In this document: one piece after another, positions 4,986 to 6,125 of the stretch | Layout of the letters: each line of letters begins with the position of its first letter | How positions within the stretch are numbered: position 1 is the first letter of the stretch | Assembly (NCBI GenBank): GCA_964579765.1 | Contig: CAZOIK010000403.1 | Span: forward strand, 1-6,125 | Reading direction: 5' to 3' | DNA: 6,125 nucleotides | Source: DATNBT01 sp964579765 | Lineage (GTDB): Bacteria > Acidobacteriota > Vicinamibacteria > Vicinamibacterales > CAVVIG01 | Notes under the pieces: generated by a model | Seen by the model: only the letters and a program-made list of their open reading frames with translations | Databases searched by the model: none | Told to the model about the DNA's origin: nothing | Position numbers and translations under genes: made by a program

Positions 4986-6125
4986 CTCGATCAGACGCTC
5001 GAACAGCTGTCGCTGGTCGCGGAGATTCGCGGCGATGCCGCCGACGCCGCGATGCTGCGCGAGGGCGTCGCGCTCGTGCGCGCGCGCGGCATCGAGTCCG
5101 ATCTCGATCTCGGCCCCATCGTCGATCCCCAGACGCCATTCCCGGGCGATCCGCTGCTCCTTCAACGCCTGCAGCACATGTATGACGCCGGCGCCTGGGT
5201 GCTGATGGAGTCGGCGCTCGCGGATCTGCCGGCCGATCTGCGATGGCTCTTCGAGTCGGGCGCCGTGACACTGCCGCAGCTGGCCTCGATCCACCGGGCG
5301 CTCGGCGCGACGTCCGCGTCCGACATCGGCGTGGCGCTCGAAGACGGACGGCTCCGCGGCGTCCCGGGCATGGACGAGCCAACCGAGAAGGCCATTGCCG
5401 CGGCGCTGCCGTCGCTGCGCACGGCCATCCCGCGCATTCCTCTCGGCCGCGCGATCGGCATCGTCGATCCCATCGTCGCCATGCTGCGCGGCGCGCCGGG
5501 GGTGGACTGGGCGCTGCCGGCCGGATCGCTGCGGCGCGGGCAGGACACGGTCGGCGATCTCGAGGTCGTCGCGAGCGCCGCCGATCCCGCGCCGCTCATC
5601 GAGACGCTGAGCCGCCACCCCGACGCGGGGCGCGTCCTGCATCGGAGCGCGCGCCGGATCTACCTGCTCTTCGATCGGGCGCAGCTCGGCGTGCGGTTTC
5701 CCGAGCGCGCGGCCGCCGGCACCGCGCTCTGGCAGCTGACGGGATCCGCGGCGCACGTCACCGCGCTCGCGCGGCTCGCGCGTCAGAAGGGCGTGGATCT
5801 CGAGCGCGCCGCCTCCGAAGAAGAGGTGTTCGAGCGGCTCGGCCTGCCGTTCATTCCCGCCGAGATCCGCGACGGCGCCGACGACATCGCCGCGGCGCGC
5901 GAGGATCGGCTGCCGATGCTCGTCTCGCGTGCGCACATCCGCGGCGATCTGCACATGCACACCGCGTGGAGCGACGGCCGCGACACGGTCGAGGCGATGG
6001 TCGAGACCTGCCACGCCCTCGGCTACGAGTACCTCGCGATCACCGATCACTCCCCGCACGCGGCCGCGTCGCGCACGCTGACCACGGACGGCGTGCGGCA
6101 GCAGGCCGACGAAATCGCGGCGATG
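4986..6125 (+). CDS. PolX-like nucleotidyltransferase with PHP domain, polymerase site degenerate (3' truncated)
   Basis: At least 380 residues, running off the right edge. The order follows bacterial PolX: a short degenerate N-terminal helical region, then a helix-hairpin-helix region (about 75-130; GRLRGVPGMDEPTEKAI resembles the PolX GRLRGLxGFGxKTE element). Next is a polymerase palm with AGSLRRGQDTVGDLEVV (179-195) and LTGS, then a PHP domain with GDLHMHT (320-326), WSDG (328-331) and ITDHS (352-356), the first metal-binding motifs of a PHP phosphoesterase/exonuclease. Polymerases need D-x-D plus a third Asp in a VDLRVV-like strand. Here these are Asp191-Leu-Glu193 and Gly235, so polymerisation is unlikely, while PHP hydrolysis looks possible. 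I placed the start at the CTC at 4986 because AGGAG lies 5 nt upstream and codon bias begins there. The first standard start is ATG 5052 (residue 23). A role in DNA repair is inferred from the family. Confidence 0.8.

Noticed and set aside
4974..6059. 361-codon minus-strand open frame
   Set aside because: It is the antisense shadow of the PolX/PHP gene. The plus-strand frame has recognisable HhH, palm and PHP motifs; the minus product is Arg/Ala-rich without domains.

Overview
The window is high-GC bacterial chromosome whose genes mostly end codons in G or C and often start with GTG. A DUF4159 exported protein, a divergent PolX/PHP protein, SD-poor GTG starts and GGCC-rich palindromic intergenic repeats all suggest a soil Acidobacteriota-type genome, possibly Vicinamibacteria. 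That placement is inferred from gene content and my recollection of such genomes; no marker gene is present.

Layout, left to right. (1) 3-1055 (+) is the C-terminal part of an ion transporter of the ArsB/NhaD type, cut by the left edge. (2) 1069-2244 (-) is a full-length FMN-dependent alpha-hydroxy-acid oxidase/dehydrogenase, convergent with the transporter. (3) A 75-bp divergent intergenic region carries overlapping -10-like elements on both strands. It separates gene 2 from two exported-protein genes, 2320-2991 (+, helical, unknown) and 3006-3848 (+, DUF4159), which are 14 bp apart and probably co-transcribed. (4) 3849-4363 is repeat-rich: a tandem AGTCCCC heptamer array, a GGCC hairpin, an imperfect palindrome and a 17-bp near-repeat flank a 69-codon gene on the minus strand (3985-4194). 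(5) 4364-4582 (+) encodes a small Cys-rich protein. The end of its reading frame contains a promoter-like TTGACA-N18-GACAAT placed so that the next gene could be transcribed without a leader. (6) 4589-4954 (+) is a rhodanese-fold protein with Asp in place of the catalytic Cys. (7) About 4986 to the right edge (+) is a PolX-like nucleotidyltransferase with a PHP domain. Its polymerase active site looks degraded (D-x-E, third Asp replaced by Gly) while the visible PHP metal motifs are intact.

No mobile element, CRISPR array, tRNA or rRNA is visible, and the genes do not form one recognisable pathway. The most notable content is a neighbouring pair of enzyme-fold proteins that have lost the residues of their best-known activity (Cys-less rhodanese and polymerase-degenerate PolX). 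Next come an unusual start region for the second of these, possible leaderless GTG starts, and the repeat cluster.
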